DNA of 64,000 nt from Pseudomonas sp. TCU-HL1 (GTDB lineage: Bacteria; Pseudomonadota; Gammaproteobacteria; Pseudomonadales; Pseudomonadaceae): NCBI RefSeq assembly GCF_001708505.1, contig NZ_CP015992.1:5332001-5396000 (forward strand). Direction: 5' to 3'. Numbering within the stretch: position 1 is the stretch's first letter; each line of letters begins with the position of its first letter. Of this stretch, positions 56,477 to 64,000 are shown piece by piece. The notes under the pieces are model-generated. The model had not been told where the DNA came from. It saw only the letters and a program-made list of their open reading frames with translations, and searched no databases. A program made the position numbers and the translations under genes.

Positions 56477-56837
56477 AGAGACTCCCGTCCCGCGCCCGTC
56501 CCGGGGCGCCGCTCTTGACGTCATAAACGCTGCCCGGTGCGCCGTCCGGGGGCGGCAGGAGCACCCACAGGTCCGTGCGCTCGGCGATCGGGTCCAGTGG
56601 CAGGGCGCGCAGGTAGCGCTGGGCAACCAGTTCCTCTATCGAATCAGGATAGCGCCCGGTGTCGCCGTAGAACTGGTCGAGGGCCTCGCGCATCACCGCC
56701 AGGCTCTGGCGCAGGGTGGTCTCCTTCGAGTTCTCCAGGCTGGAGAAATAGCGCGGCACGGCAATGGTCATCAGGGTGGCGATGATGGCCATGACCACCA
56801 GCAGTTCGATGAGGGTGAAGCCCTTTTGCCGTGCCAT
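56463..56837 (-). CDS. gspG: GspG-like pseudopilin, second copy
   Basis: A 124-residue pseudopilin: MARQKG/FTLIELLVVMAIIATLMT, a classical prepilin peptidase site with Glu+5, then a GspG-type body (SLAVMREALDQFYGDTGRYP, LPLDPIAERTDLWVLL). The start at 56837 is 2 nt after the previous stop, with GGGAG upstream. Confidence 0.92.
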   Translation of the reverse strand: MARQKGFTLIELLVVMAIIATLMTIAVPRYFSSLENSKETTLRQSLAVMREALDQFYGDTGRYPDSIEELVAQRYLRALPLDPIAERTDLWVLLPPPDGAPGSVYDVKSGAPGRARDGSLYADW

Positions 56838-56839
56838 GT

Positions 56840-57310
56840 TCACCACTCCCGGTAAGGCGTGCCGTTGAGGCCGTTGCCGGCGGCCAGGGAGTACACGTCG
56901 AACACGTCCACACCGGGCCGCGGGTCGTCCGCGGGGCTGGAGTAGGCACGCAGGCCCCAGCTTTCCCGCGGGTCCAGGCGCGCGTCGGCGAAGGGGTCGC
57001 GGGGGATGCGCCGCAGGAAGTACAGGCGCTCGCCCTTGATGCTGCGCAGGTCGCGCACACCATCCACCAGGGCCTGCAGCGACGGCGGATAACCGGAGCT
57101 GGTCGCGGACTTCTCGATATGCCCGGCATCGGCCGCCAGCTTGTAGGTATCGATGGCATCGCGAATCTGGTGCAGCGCGGTCTTGAGGTCCTGCTCCTTG
57201 CCGCGACGGATGACCGTTTCGGCCAACGGCGCGGCGATGCTGGCGAGCAGGCCGATGATGGCCATGGCGATCACCAGTTCGATCAGCGAGAACGCAGCCT
57301 GGCGCTTCAT
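56840..57310 (-). CDS. gspG: GspG-like pseudopilin, first copy
   Basis: A 156-residue pseudopilin: MKRQAA/FSLIELVIAMAIIGLLAS with Ala at -1 instead of the usual Gly, then an alpha-helical stalk and a GspG-like body (GYPPSLQALVDGVRDLRS, FLRRIPRDPFADARLD). Longer than the second copy. It starts 3 nt after the secretin stop. Confidence 0.9.
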   Translation of the reverse strand: MKRQAAFSLIELVIAMAIIGLLASIAAPLAETVIRRGKEQDLKTALHQIRDAIDTYKLAADAGHIEKSATSSGYPPSLQALVDGVRDLRSIKGERLYFLRRIPRDPFADARLDPRESWGLRAYSSPADDPRPGVDVFDVYSLAAGNGLNGTPYREW

Positions 57311-57313
57311 GGT

Positions 57314-59134
57314 TCAGTGTCTCCCGTTGATGGGCGTGGGGTTGACCACCACCGCCGGCGCATCCGGCAGTTCCACGCCCAGCGCCTCCACCGGCCCGCG
57401 CACGGTGGGGACACGCATGCTGCTTTCGGTGCCGGACGGGAATTCCATGTCGTAGGGGCTCTGGTACGGCAGGTTGCGCACGATACGCGGGGTGATGGAC
57501 AGCACCAGCTCGGATTTACCGACCGTGTCCTTGTTGCTGCCGAACAGCCGGCCGAGGCCGGGAATGTCACCCAGGCCCGGGATCTTGTTGCCGGAGTTGG
57601 CCTGGTCGTTGCGCACCAGGCCCGCCAGCACCTGGGTTTCGCCGTCACGCAGGCGCAGGGTGGTCTGGGCGTTGCGGGTGTCCACCTGGACCGGAATGGT
57701 GCCCTGCTGGGTCGGGGTCAGCGGCGTGGCGTTACTCACCTCCAGGGCGATCTTGATGGCCACCTCGTTGTTCAGGTGCACCGTGGGCTGCACCTCCAGC
57801 TTCAGGCCGACATCGAGGTAGGTGATGCTCTCGGTGATCACCGGCCCCTGGGTGGACGGTACCGAGGTGGCGCTGACGATGGGCACCCGCTGGCCGATGT
57901 GGATACGCGCCTGCTCGCGGTTGCTGACGCGGATCACCGGGCTGGCCAGGGTGTTCACGTCGTTGTCCTGGGCGTTGATCTTCAACTGCGGCGACGGCGA
58001 GATGCTGATGCGCCCGGAATCGATGCCCTTGAGCTGGTCGAGGATGCTCACCGGCTGGCCATCGTCGCTGAGTATCCCGAAGGTGTTCGGCCACTGCAGG
58101 CCGAGGTCGAGGATGCGCTGGCGGGCCACTTCCATCACTTCCACTTCCAGCACCACTTCGGGGTTGGACTGGTCCTGGGCCTGGAACAGCTTCTCGGCCA
58201 TGCGCACCGCGTCCGGGGTGTCGCGCATGGTCAGGGTGTTGAGGCGCTCGTCGATGAACACATCGCGGGTTTTCAGCAGCGTCTTGACCAGGTTCATCGC
58301 CGTCGCGGCATCGGTGTTGGTCAGGTAGAAGGTGCGCATCACCAGGTCCTGATAGTCCTTCAGCTTCTGCGGCGAGTCGGGGTAGATGACGATGGTGTTG
58401 TCGTTCACCACCCGCTGGTGCAACTGGTTCTGTTGCAGCAGCAGCTCCACCGCATCCTCGATCGGCACCTCGCGCACGAAGATGGTCGCCTTCAGTTGCG
58501 GCGGCACGTCCTTGTCGAAGATGAAGTTCAGCCCCGAGGTCTGCGCCAGCACTTCGAAGATGACCTTGAGGTTGGCGTCGCGGAATTCCAGGGTCACCGG
58601 CCGGTCCAGCCGCGAACGCAGCTGCGGGTAGGGCACGGCGGCGCGGGCCTGGACGACTTCGATGCTGCGTTGCAGCTCACGCGCGCCTTCGTGTTCCGGG
58701 TCCAGGGCGAAGATGCCGCGCGCCTGCCGCGACGCGCCCACCACATCACCCCGGCGCAGGTCGGTCTGGCCCTGGCGCAGCATGTCCTGGATGTTGCGCT
58801 GCTGCTCGATCATGTGCAGCCCATCCAGCGCCCGCTGGTTGTGCGGCTCGATGCGCAGCGCGCGCTGGTAGCCGAGGGTCGCGGTGGCGAAATCCCGCTG
58901 GCTGCGGGCCAGGTCGGCATTGCTCAGCAGGGCCCTCACGGCCCGCTCACGCTGAGTGGTCAGCGCCATCTGCGCGCCGGCGTCGCGAGGCGCTTCACGG
59001 GCAGCCTGTTCCAGCTTGGCCAGGCCTTCCTCGAACTGGCCCGCATCGATCAGGTCCAGCCCTTCTCGCTGGGCCAGGTTGGCGGCGCAGCCTGCCAGCA
59101 GCACCAGGACAAAACAGCACGCCAGGCGGTTCAT
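57314..59134 (-). CDS. gspD: Secretin (GspD/PilQ/MshL-like) with N-terminal TPR region
   Basis: A 606-residue outer-membrane pore-forming lipoprotein (lipobox LVLLAGC). Residues about 20-165 form TPR-like helices, followed by an STN/N-domain (VTLEFRDANLKVIFEVLAQT), N1-type repeats (RTFYLTNTDAATAMNLVKTL) and the secretin core (IHIGQRVPIVS, YLDVGLKLEVQPTV, GETQVLAGLVRNDQ, IPGLGDIPGLGRLFGS). The TPR N-terminus is closer to MSHA/Tfp-type secretins than to classical GspD. It overlaps the PilP-like gene by 4 nt. Confidence 0.93.
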   Translation of the reverse strand: MNRLACCFVLVLLAGCAANLAQREGLDLIDAGQFEEGLAKLEQAAREAPRDAGAQMALTTQRERAVRALLSNADLARSQRDFATATLGYQRALRIEPHNQRALDGLHMIEQQRNIQDMLRQGQTDLRRGDVVGASRQARGIFALDPEHEGARELQRSIEVVQARAAVPYPQLRSRLDRPVTLEFRDANLKVIFEVLAQTSGLNFIFDKDVPPQLKATIFVREVPIEDAVELLLQQNQLHQRVVNDNTIVIYPDSPQKLKDYQDLVMRTFYLTNTDAATAMNLVKTLLKTRDVFIDERLNTLTMRDTPDAVRMAEKLFQAQDQSNPEVVLEVEVMEVARQRILDLGLQWPNTFGILSDDGQPVSILDQLKGIDSGRISISPSPQLKINAQDNDVNTLASPVIRVSNREQARIHIGQRVPIVSATSVPSTQGPVITESITYLDVGLKLEVQPTVHLNNEVAIKIALEVSNATPLTPTQQGTIPVQVDTRNAQTTLRLRDGETQVLAGLVRNDQANSGNKIPGLGDIPGLGRLFGSNKDTVGKSELVLSITPRIVRNLPYQSPYDMEFPSGTESSMRVPTVRGPVEALGVELPDAPAVVVNPTPINGRH

Positions 59135-59625
59135 AGTGCGCTCCCTACGGCCAGGGTCTGGGCGATGTCCAGGGGCAGGTAGACCAGGGTCATGCGCTCG
59201 GGGTCGATGCGCTTGACCTTGTAGGTCTTGTCGATCAGGTCGCCTTCACGCACCACCAGCACCTGTTCGCCGCGCAGCAGGAACACCTGCAATTGCTGGC
59301 GATCATCCAGCTTGCCGATGAACGTGAAGGGCAGCGGCGGCGCCGTGGGCCGGACGGGTGGGGGAGGTGGCGCAGCGGCCATTGCCGGAGGTGGCGGCGG
59401 GGCGACGTACCAGCTCTGCGAGGCAAACAGGTCCGCAGCCGGTACCGCGGCCTCGGGCAGCGCCGTCGGCACCGGAGCGGTGTCCGGCGTGGATCGGGCC
59501 ACCGCCGCCGGCAGCGGACTGCGCGGCATGGCCAGGGGCTCGGCCTGTTCGCCGAAGAATTCGGGGACCACCGCCAGGGTGGCGGCCGCGCCGAGGAATG
59601 CCAACCAGAACAGACTGCGTGCCAT
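59131..59625 (-). CDS. PilP/GspC-like inner-membrane linker protein
   Basis: A 164-residue protein: an N-terminal membrane segment (FWLAFLGAAATLAVV), a long Pro/Ala-rich linker, then a small HR/PilP-like domain (LPFTFIGKLDDRQQLQVFLL, VLVVREGDLIDKTYKVKRID). It would connect the inner-membrane platform to the secretin. The longer frame upstream is not coding; the start at 59625 is 2 nt after the PilO-like stop. Confidence 0.8.
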   Translation of the reverse strand: MARSLFWLAFLGAAATLAVVPEFFGEQAEPLAMPRSPLPAAVARSTPDTAPVPTALPEAAVPAADLFASQSWYVAPPPPPAMAAAPPPPPVRPTAPPLPFTFIGKLDDRQQLQVFLLRGEQVLVVREGDLIDKTYKVKRIDPERMTLVYLPLDIAQTLAVGSAL

Positions 59626-59627
59626 GG

Positions 59628-60179
59628 TCACCTCGCCAGATACAGGGTCATGCGGATGCGCCCCTCGAGTTCCGAGTCGGCAATCTGCTTGCGTTGCAGG
59701 TCCACCTCTTCCAGGGCCAGGGCCGGCAGTTGCGCCTGCAGGCCATGGAGGAAGCGGCGCAGTTGCGGGTAGCTGCCACGCACCGGCAGCAGCACCTGGT
59801 AGCGCGCCAGGCGGGTCCTGGGATCGAGCCCGAGGGCGTACTCGCCTCGCGCCAGGGCAATGCCCTCCTGTTGCGCCAGGACGTAGATGCGGTCGATGGC
59901 GCCGGTAGCGTCCAGCTGGGCCGGCAGGTTGCGGCGAAAGTCGTCCAGTTGCGCGGACGCGGGAACGCTCACGCGTTGTCCGGACGGGATGGCGTCGGCG
60001 GCTGCCAGTTGGGCGCGGTCCTCGGCCAGTTGGCGGGTCATCGCGGCCAGTGCCTGGCGCGCCGGCAGCAGGCCCAGCAGGCCGTAGCCCAGGGCGAGCG
60101 CCAGCAGCACGCCACCGGCCAGCCCCGGCCAACCCAGGCGCCGAGCCTGCTCGATGAGGATCAGCCTAGGGACGCGCAT
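59628..60179 (-). CDS. PilO-like inner-membrane protein
   Basis: A 183-residue bitopic protein: TM helix at about residues 18-38 (PGLAGGVLLALALGYGLLGL), coiled coil (AAMTRQLAEDRAQLAAAD), then a ferredoxin-like periplasmic domain (YQVLLPVRGSYPQLRRFLHG). Partner of the PilN-like protein in the alignment complex; overlaps its gene by 14 nt. Confidence 0.82.
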   Translation of the reverse strand: MRVPRLILIEQARRLGWPGLAGGVLLALALGYGLLGLLPARQALAAMTRQLAEDRAQLAAADAIPSGQRVSVPASAQLDDFRRNLPAQLDATGAIDRIYVLAQQEGIALARGEYALGLDPRTRLARYQVLLPVRGSYPQLRRFLHGLQAQLPALALEEVDLQRKQIADSELEGRIRMTLYLAR

Positions 60180-60711
60180 CCTTCACCTCCCAGGTCGCCA
60201 GCAGGTTGAAGCGGATGGGCCGCTCGGCCTGTTCGGCCACCATCTCGTGATTGAGCAGCGAGACATCGCTCAGGGCATCGCTGGCTTCCAGCTCGCGGTG
60301 GAAGGCCAGCATCGCCGGCAGGTCGCGGGCCTCGGCAGCGATGCGCAACTGACCCTTGCGCGCGTCCGGGGCCAGGGCCAGCAGAGCGACGTCCTGGCGC
60401 GGCTGGGCCTCGAGCATGGCGAACAGACCGTCCCACGGCAGGTTCATCTGCGCGGTAATGCGGCGCATCTCCGTCACGCTGGCGGCGTGGGCTTTCTCGT
60501 CGGTGGCCGACAGCGGCGCCTGGCGCAGGCCCCGCTTCTGCAAGTGCTGCTCGACGCGTTGCAGGTCCGCCTGGCGGGCTTCGGTCTCGCGGCCGGTTTC
60601 CAGATGTGCGACGAGCATCAGCACGCCCATCAGCATGCCGCCACCCAGGAGTATCCAGCCGGGGGCGCTGGAAACGGGCCTGTGCTGGAAGTCGAGATCG
60701 ATCGGTCGCAT
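60166..60711 (-). CDS. PilN-like inner-membrane protein
   Basis: A 181-residue bitopic protein: a short cytoplasmic N-terminus (MRPIDLDFQHRP) of the kind that binds PilM, a TM helix (GWILLGGGMLMGVLMLVAHL), a coiled coil and a small periplasmic domain. It starts one base after the PilM-like stop. Confidence 0.82.
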   Translation of the reverse strand: MRPIDLDFQHRPVSSAPGWILLGGGMLMGVLMLVAHLETGRETEARQADLQRVEQHLQKRGLRQAPLSATDEKAHAASVTEMRRITAQMNLPWDGLFAMLEAQPRQDVALLALAPDARKGQLRIAAEARDLPAMLAFHRELEASDALSDVSLLNHEMVAEQAERPIRFNLLATWEVKDARP

Positions 60712-60712
60712 G

Positions 60713-61504
60713 TCAGTTCACCGTCATCGCCATGGCGTACAGGGGATCGCCAACCGGCCCTTCACCCAGGTCGGCATCCAGGTAAGCGATGCCGGGAGCA
60801 GGCAGGCCGGCGCGGCCGGGAGCGTGCAGGTAAAGCGCGGTCGGGGCGTCCTGCTCCAGGCCCTGGAGTTCGCCCTCGCGGGCAATCAGGTCGTTCAAGG
60901 CGGACTCGCTATCGTCCAGCGCCACCGAGCGCACCGCGACCCAGTGGCAGCCACGGGCCAGAAGCAGGCTGCCGCGACCGGGTTCGGCCACCAGGAAGAG
61001 GAAGTCGTCCATCGCCAGCGCGGCGCGGTAGTGGTTGAACGCGGCCATCAGGTAGGGCTGCACCGAGGCCAGGCGCAGGCCCTTGGCCTTGGCCAGCGCC
61101 CGCAGCTGCACCAGCAGTTCGTCGGGCAGTGCGGCGGCCAGGCGCGGCCGGCCGGCGGCCTCTGGCGACAGGCGCAGGCTCCAGCCTTCGCCCAGGGCGC
61201 CGTAGATGTCCTCGAAGCACAGCCGCGCGTAGCCGGCCAGCTCCTCGGGGCTGTTGATGGCCTCGCTCCAGGGCACCAGGCAGAAGCGCGTGTAATGACT
61301 GGATAGCACCACCCGCAGGGTTGCCCGGCGTGCCTTGCCGCCTGCCAGCAGCGATTCCAGGGCCGCCATTGCACCCGGCCAGGCCAGGCCGCCGACCCGG
61401 TCGAAGTCGACGCTGCCGAGCCACTGGCGGTCGCGGCACCGGTACAGGCCCACGCTGCGCGGGCCAAGGACGGCGGTATAGGCCTCAGGCCACGAAAGTG
61501 ACAC
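60713..61504 (-). CDS. PilM/GspL-like cytoplasmic platform protein
   Basis: A 263-residue protein with no TM helix. Position and pattern (RATLRVVLSSHYTRFCLVPW, ALAKAKGLRLASVQPYLMAA) correspond to the actin-like PilM or MshI protein that links the ATPase to PilN/PilO. Nucleotide-binding motifs are not obvious. Overlaps the ATPase gene by 20 nt. Confidence 0.75.
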   Translation of the reverse strand: MSLSWPEAYTAVLGPRSVGLYRCRDRQWLGSVDFDRVGGLAWPGAMAALESLLAGGKARRATLRVVLSSHYTRFCLVPWSEAINSPEELAGYARLCFEDIYGALGEGWSLRLSPEAAGRPRLAAALPDELLVQLRALAKAKGLRLASVQPYLMAAFNHYRAALAMDDFLFLVAEPGRGSLLLARGCHWVAVRSVALDDSESALNDLIAREGELQGLEQDAPTALYLHAPGRAGLPAPGIAYLDADLGEGPVGDPLYAMAMTVN

Positions 61505-63176
61505 GGTTGATCTCCTCCAGCGTGGTGCGGCCTTCGCGGACCAGGTCCAGGGCCGAGGTGCGCAGCAGGCGCAGGCCGCGCTTGAGCGCCAGTTCCTTGA
61601 TGCGGCTGATAGGCTGGCGCTCGATGATGAGTTGGCGGATGTCGTCGTCCAGGCGCAGCAGTTCGGCGATGGCGGTCCGTCCGCGGTAGCCGGTGCCCCG
61701 GCAACGTCCGCAGCCCGGGCAGGTGACGAAGCGGTAGTCGCCCGCGCTGGCCGGGTCGATGCCCGAGGCCAGCAGTTCGTCTTCGCTGGGCTGCACGGCC
61801 TCGGCGCAGCTCGGGCAGGCCAGGCGGATCAGGCGCTGGGCCAGTACGGCGTTGAGGGCCGAGACGAAGCTATAGGGGTCCACTTCCATCTGGGTGAAGC
61901 GGCCGATCACGTCGAACACGTTGTTGGCGTGGATGGTGGTGAACACCAGGTGGCCGGTGAGCGCCGACTGCACGGCGATCTGCGCGGTGTCGGGGTCGCG
62001 GATCTCGCCGACCATGATCTTGTCGGGGTCATGACGCAGGATGGAGCGCAGGCCCCGGGCGAAGGTCAGGCCCTTCTTCTCGTTCACCGGAATCTGCAGC
62101 ACGCCCGGCAACTGGTACTCCACCGGGTCTTCGATGGTGATGATCTTGTCCACGCCGTGGTTGATCTCGGTGATCATCGCGTAGAGCGTGGTGGTCTTGC
62201 CGCTGCCCGTGGGGCCGGTGACCAGCACCATGCCGTAAGGCTCGGCGGCCAGACGCCGCAGGCTGCGCAGGGTGCCAGCCTCGAAGCCCAGCGCCTCCAG
62301 GCGCACGCCATTGACCTGGTCGGCGAGGTCCTGTTTGTCCAGCACCCGCAGCACCGCATCCTCACCGAAGATGCTCGGCATGATGGACACGCGGAAATCG
62401 ATCTGCCGGCCATTGATGCCGATCTTGAAGCGGCCGTCCTGGGGCACGCGCTTCTCGCCGATGTCCAGCTCGGCCATCACCTTCACCCGCGAGATCACCT
62501 GCTCGGCGAGTTCCACGCCGGGCACCCGGCTGCCGCCACCCAGCACACCGTCGATGCGGTACTTGATGGTCAGGCCGCTACCGGTCATGCCCAGGTGGAT
62601 GTCGCTGGCATGTAGCTTGAGGGCGTCGTAGAGGGTGGAGTTGACCAGTTTGACCACCACGCTGGCGTCTTCGCTGATGCGCGCCAGGGACAGGGTTTCC
62701 AGGGCCTCATGTTCCTGCACGGCGCCGGCTTCGGCCTGCAAGGAATCGACGGCGTGGAAGCTCTCTTCATGGCGTTCGAGAAAAGCCGCCAGCTCGCGCG
62801 GATGGACCAGGTACAACGGCGCCCCCTGGCGCTGCTCCTCGATCCAGGCCAGGCGGGCCTCATCGAAGGGGTCGGCGAACACCGCGAGGGTTTCCCCCTC
62901 CAGCTCCAGCAGCACGAATTCGCGCTTGAGAGCCAGCGCCAGGGGAATCCGCTCGAAGGCGGGGGTGCTGCGGCCCAGGGCCTCGAAGGCCAGCACGGGG
63001 TAATGCAGGGTGTTGCCCAGGCGATGGGCGAAGGCATCGGGAGGCAGGTCGGCCAACTCGTCCAGGGCATCCACCAGGCGAAGCCCCAGCTCGGCCGAAC
63101 GTTTGCGCGCATCGCGCATCAGCTCGGTTTCGAAGCGCTCCGGTGCAGGCTGCGCGGCGTGGAGATGGCTGTCCAT
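61485..63176 (-). CDS. gspE: GspE/PilB-family secretion ATPase
   Basis: A 563-residue hexameric assembly ATPase. N-terminal MshEN-like region, then Walker A VLVTGPTGSGKTTTLYAMIT, Asp box (IITIEDPVEYQLPG), Walker B (IMVGEIRDPDTAQIA), His box (GHLVFTTIHANN) and the zinc-binding tetracysteine region (LACPSCAEAV ... TCPGCGRCRGTGYRGR). First gene of the secretion/csgEFG operon, 63 bp downstream of a sigma-54 promoter; GGAGG precedes the ATG by 7 nt. Confidence 0.95.
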   Translation of the reverse strand: MDSHLHAAQPAPERFETELMRDARKRSAELGLRLVDALDELADLPPDAFAHRLGNTLHYPVLAFEALGRSTPAFERIPLALALKREFVLLELEGETLAVFADPFDEARLAWIEEQRQGAPLYLVHPRELAAFLERHEESFHAVDSLQAEAGAVQEHEALETLSLARISEDASVVVKLVNSTLYDALKLHASDIHLGMTGSGLTIKYRIDGVLGGGSRVPGVELAEQVISRVKVMAELDIGEKRVPQDGRFKIGINGRQIDFRVSIMPSIFGEDAVLRVLDKQDLADQVNGVRLEALGFEAGTLRSLRRLAAEPYGMVLVTGPTGSGKTTTLYAMITEINHGVDKIITIEDPVEYQLPGVLQIPVNEKKGLTFARGLRSILRHDPDKIMVGEIRDPDTAQIAVQSALTGHLVFTTIHANNVFDVIGRFTQMEVDPYSFVSALNAVLAQRLIRLACPSCAEAVQPSEDELLASGIDPASAGDYRFVTCPGCGRCRGTGYRGRTAIAELLRLDDDIRQLIIERQPISRIKELALKRGLRLLRTSALDLVREGRTTLEEINRVTFVA

Positions 63177-63239
63177 CGATGTACCTCCAGGGGCCCTGGC
63201 GATCCGGCCATGCCGGCATCCGCCCTTGCCTGGACATAC

Positions 63240-63254
63240 GCACGCATCGTGCCA
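63240..63254 (-). promoter_or_regulatory. Sigma-54 (-24/-12) promoter of the secretion/csgEFG operon
   Basis: On the minus strand TGGCAC-GATGC-GTGC matches the RpoN consensus at the -24 element and the essential GC of the -12 element, with exact spacing. It lies 63 bp before the ATPase start. Confidence 0.75.
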
Positions 63255-63319
63255 GCCGTACCCGACTCTGGAGGGGGCTCTAAGTCACTGATTTGCAATG
63301 GGGGCATTTCACCCGCTGG

Positions 63320-63333
63320 TGGGGGCTCCCCCA
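63320..63333. promoter_or_regulatory. Candidate enhancer (UAS) of the secretion operon
   Basis: TGGGGGCTCCCCCA, a near-perfect palindrome, preceded by TTCACCC and 5 bases exactly as at 47843. It lies 66 bp upstream of the -24 element. A further partial motif, CCCAGAAGTGGGGGAT, is at about 63371-63386. Confidence 0.7.
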
Positions 63334-63411
63334 AAACCGGGGGAATGCTCGATGTTGGCCAGTGGCTATACCCAGAAGTGGGGGATGGCCTTTTCGGGGA
63401 AGCCCTACGGG

Positions 63412-63440
63412 CTCCTTGGCGAATGAATTCGCCCCCACAG
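63412..63440 (-). repeat. REP-type dispersed repeat (inverse orientation)
   Basis: CTCCTTGGCGAATGAATTCG followed by CCCCCACAG is the reverse complement of the repeat at 54043. Next to it (63445-63525) lies a member of the TCCACC...GGTGGA intergenic family. No gene lies in 63177-63563. Confidence 0.75.
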
Positions 63441-63524
63441 CGCAAGGGTGGATGTCGCTCTTTACATCCACCAACGGCGCCCGATCGAGGCTCCGATGGT
63501 GGACCGGTGAAGCGTGGTCCACCC

Positions 63525-63569
63525 TTGGGGCCGCTGCGCGGCCCTTGGCGAATGAATTCGCCCCTACAA
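63525..63569 (-). repeat. REP-type dispersed repeat (inverse orientation)
   Basis: CCTTGGGGCCGCTGCGCGGC followed by CCTTGGCGAATGAATTCGCC, the reverse complement of the 54043 repeat. It touches the stop codon of the next minus-strand gene. Confidence 0.8.
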
Positions 63570-64000
63570 CGCCACCAGCACTTCCACCCTGCCCTTCTCG
63601 CGCAACTTCTCCAGCGCCAGCTCGCGGCCCTGGGCTACCCGCTGACCGGTGAGGTACTGGCGCACCAGCGCCAGGGCGTGGGCTTCTTCCATGGCCGGGT
63701 CGAGCTGCGGCTTGAGGCTCTCGAAGGCCGCGCGCACGTCGGCGTCGCTCGGTTGGTCCACCTGGGCGATCTTGTCGAGGACGCGGCTGGCAACCAGCTC
63801 GTGGCGCAAGTAGTCACGGTACGAGGCCTCGTCGAAACCGGCCTCATCCAATGCCCGGGCAAAGCCCTGGGAATCGGCGAAGGCGGCCTTCATCTCGGCC
63901 AGGCTGGCGGTGATTTCCTCATCCGACACCGCCACGCCCAGGCGCTCCGCCTCCTGCCAGAGCAGTTCCTTGTCGATCAGCTGTTGCAGCGCTTCACGCT
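63564..64000 (-). CDS. SurA/PpiC-like periplasmic chaperone, partial (C-terminal end)
   Basis: The last about 145 residues of a protein that continues beyond the window. REALQQLIDKELLWQEAERL, then GVAVSDEEITASLAEMKAAF and DEASYRDYLRHELVASRVLD match the N-terminal helical part of SurA/PpiC/NifM-type chaperone-isomerases. The protein ends VEVLVAL without a visible rotamase domain, which may be absent. It is on the same strand as the secretion operon but 390 bp and two REP units upstream, so a separate transcript is likely. Confidence 0.65.
   Translation of the reverse strand, partial: REALQQLIDKELLWQEAERLGVAVSDEEITASLAEMKAAFADSQGFARALDEAGFDEASYRDYLRHELVASRVLDKIAQVDQPSDADVRAAFESLKPQLDPAMEEAHALALVRQYLTGQRVAQGRELALEKLREKGRVEVLVAL

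Noticed and set aside
56831..59182. Plus-strand 783-codon frame opposite the secretin and GspG genes
   Set aside because: Shadow; the minus strand holds a secretin and pseudopilin with unmistakable motifs.

Overview
The window looks like a chromosomal segment of a high-GC Pseudomonas (or close relative). The order recN, fur (opposite strand), bamE/omlA, rnfH-ratA (opposite strand), smpB, lldR, lldP-lldD-dld is the one known from Pseudomonas. Fur, SmpB and LldR read as typical pseudomonad proteins, and the intergenic regions carry pseudomonad-type REP and other short dispersed repeats. I cannot name the species.

Layout. 0.1-11.3 kb is core: SOS repair (recN behind a clean LexA box), iron regulation, outer-membrane assembly, trans-translation and lactate oxidation under LldR. 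11.5-15.4 kb holds a small exported protein, a large hybrid histidine kinase and the tmRNA gene ssrA. 15.4-17.5 kb, immediately 3' of ssrA, is a decayed patch: a toxin-antitoxin pair whose toxin has an internal stop, a LysE-type exporter and a broken LuxR gene. 17.6-23.8 kb is an RpiR-type regulator divergent from a polyamine-type ABC transporter operon that ends in a P1-family (DmpA-like) aminopeptidase. 23.8-33.3 kb is an accessory stress-type cluster of small genes: CsbD-like, PRC-barrel and BON proteins, two tiny membrane proteins, two Crp/Fnr regulators, a DUF3509-like protein and a trypsin-like protein, plus gene fragments. 33.3-34.8 kb is hipBA. 35.7-41.2 kb is a large repeat-containing extracellular protein next to a LuxR-type regulator with a degenerate receiver. 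42.1-44.0 kb is an AT-rich insert with a fatty-acid desaturase and an EamA transporter interrupted by a -1 frameshift at a slippery heptamer; similar hairpins bracket it.

The most interesting part is 44.8-63.3 kb. A sensor kinase and sigma-54 response regulator sit beside a plus-strand operon that encodes two paralogous secreted proteins and two curlin-repeat amyloid subunits, followed past a terminator by a CsgC-like gene. Facing it is a minus-strand operon with tightly spaced or overlapping genes: a GspE-type ATPase, PilM/PilN/PilO/PilP-like inner-membrane proteins, a secretin, three pseudopilins, then csgE, csgF and csgG. So a curli export apparatus is translationally coupled to a type II secretion/type IV pilus-like machine. 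Both operons have a -24/-12 (sigma-54) promoter with a near-identical G/C palindrome 66 to 82 bp upstream. I infer one co-regulated surface-fibre secretion system driven by the adjacent two-component pair. GspF and prepilin peptidase genes are not visible in the window. The window ends inside a SurA/PpiC-like chaperone gene.
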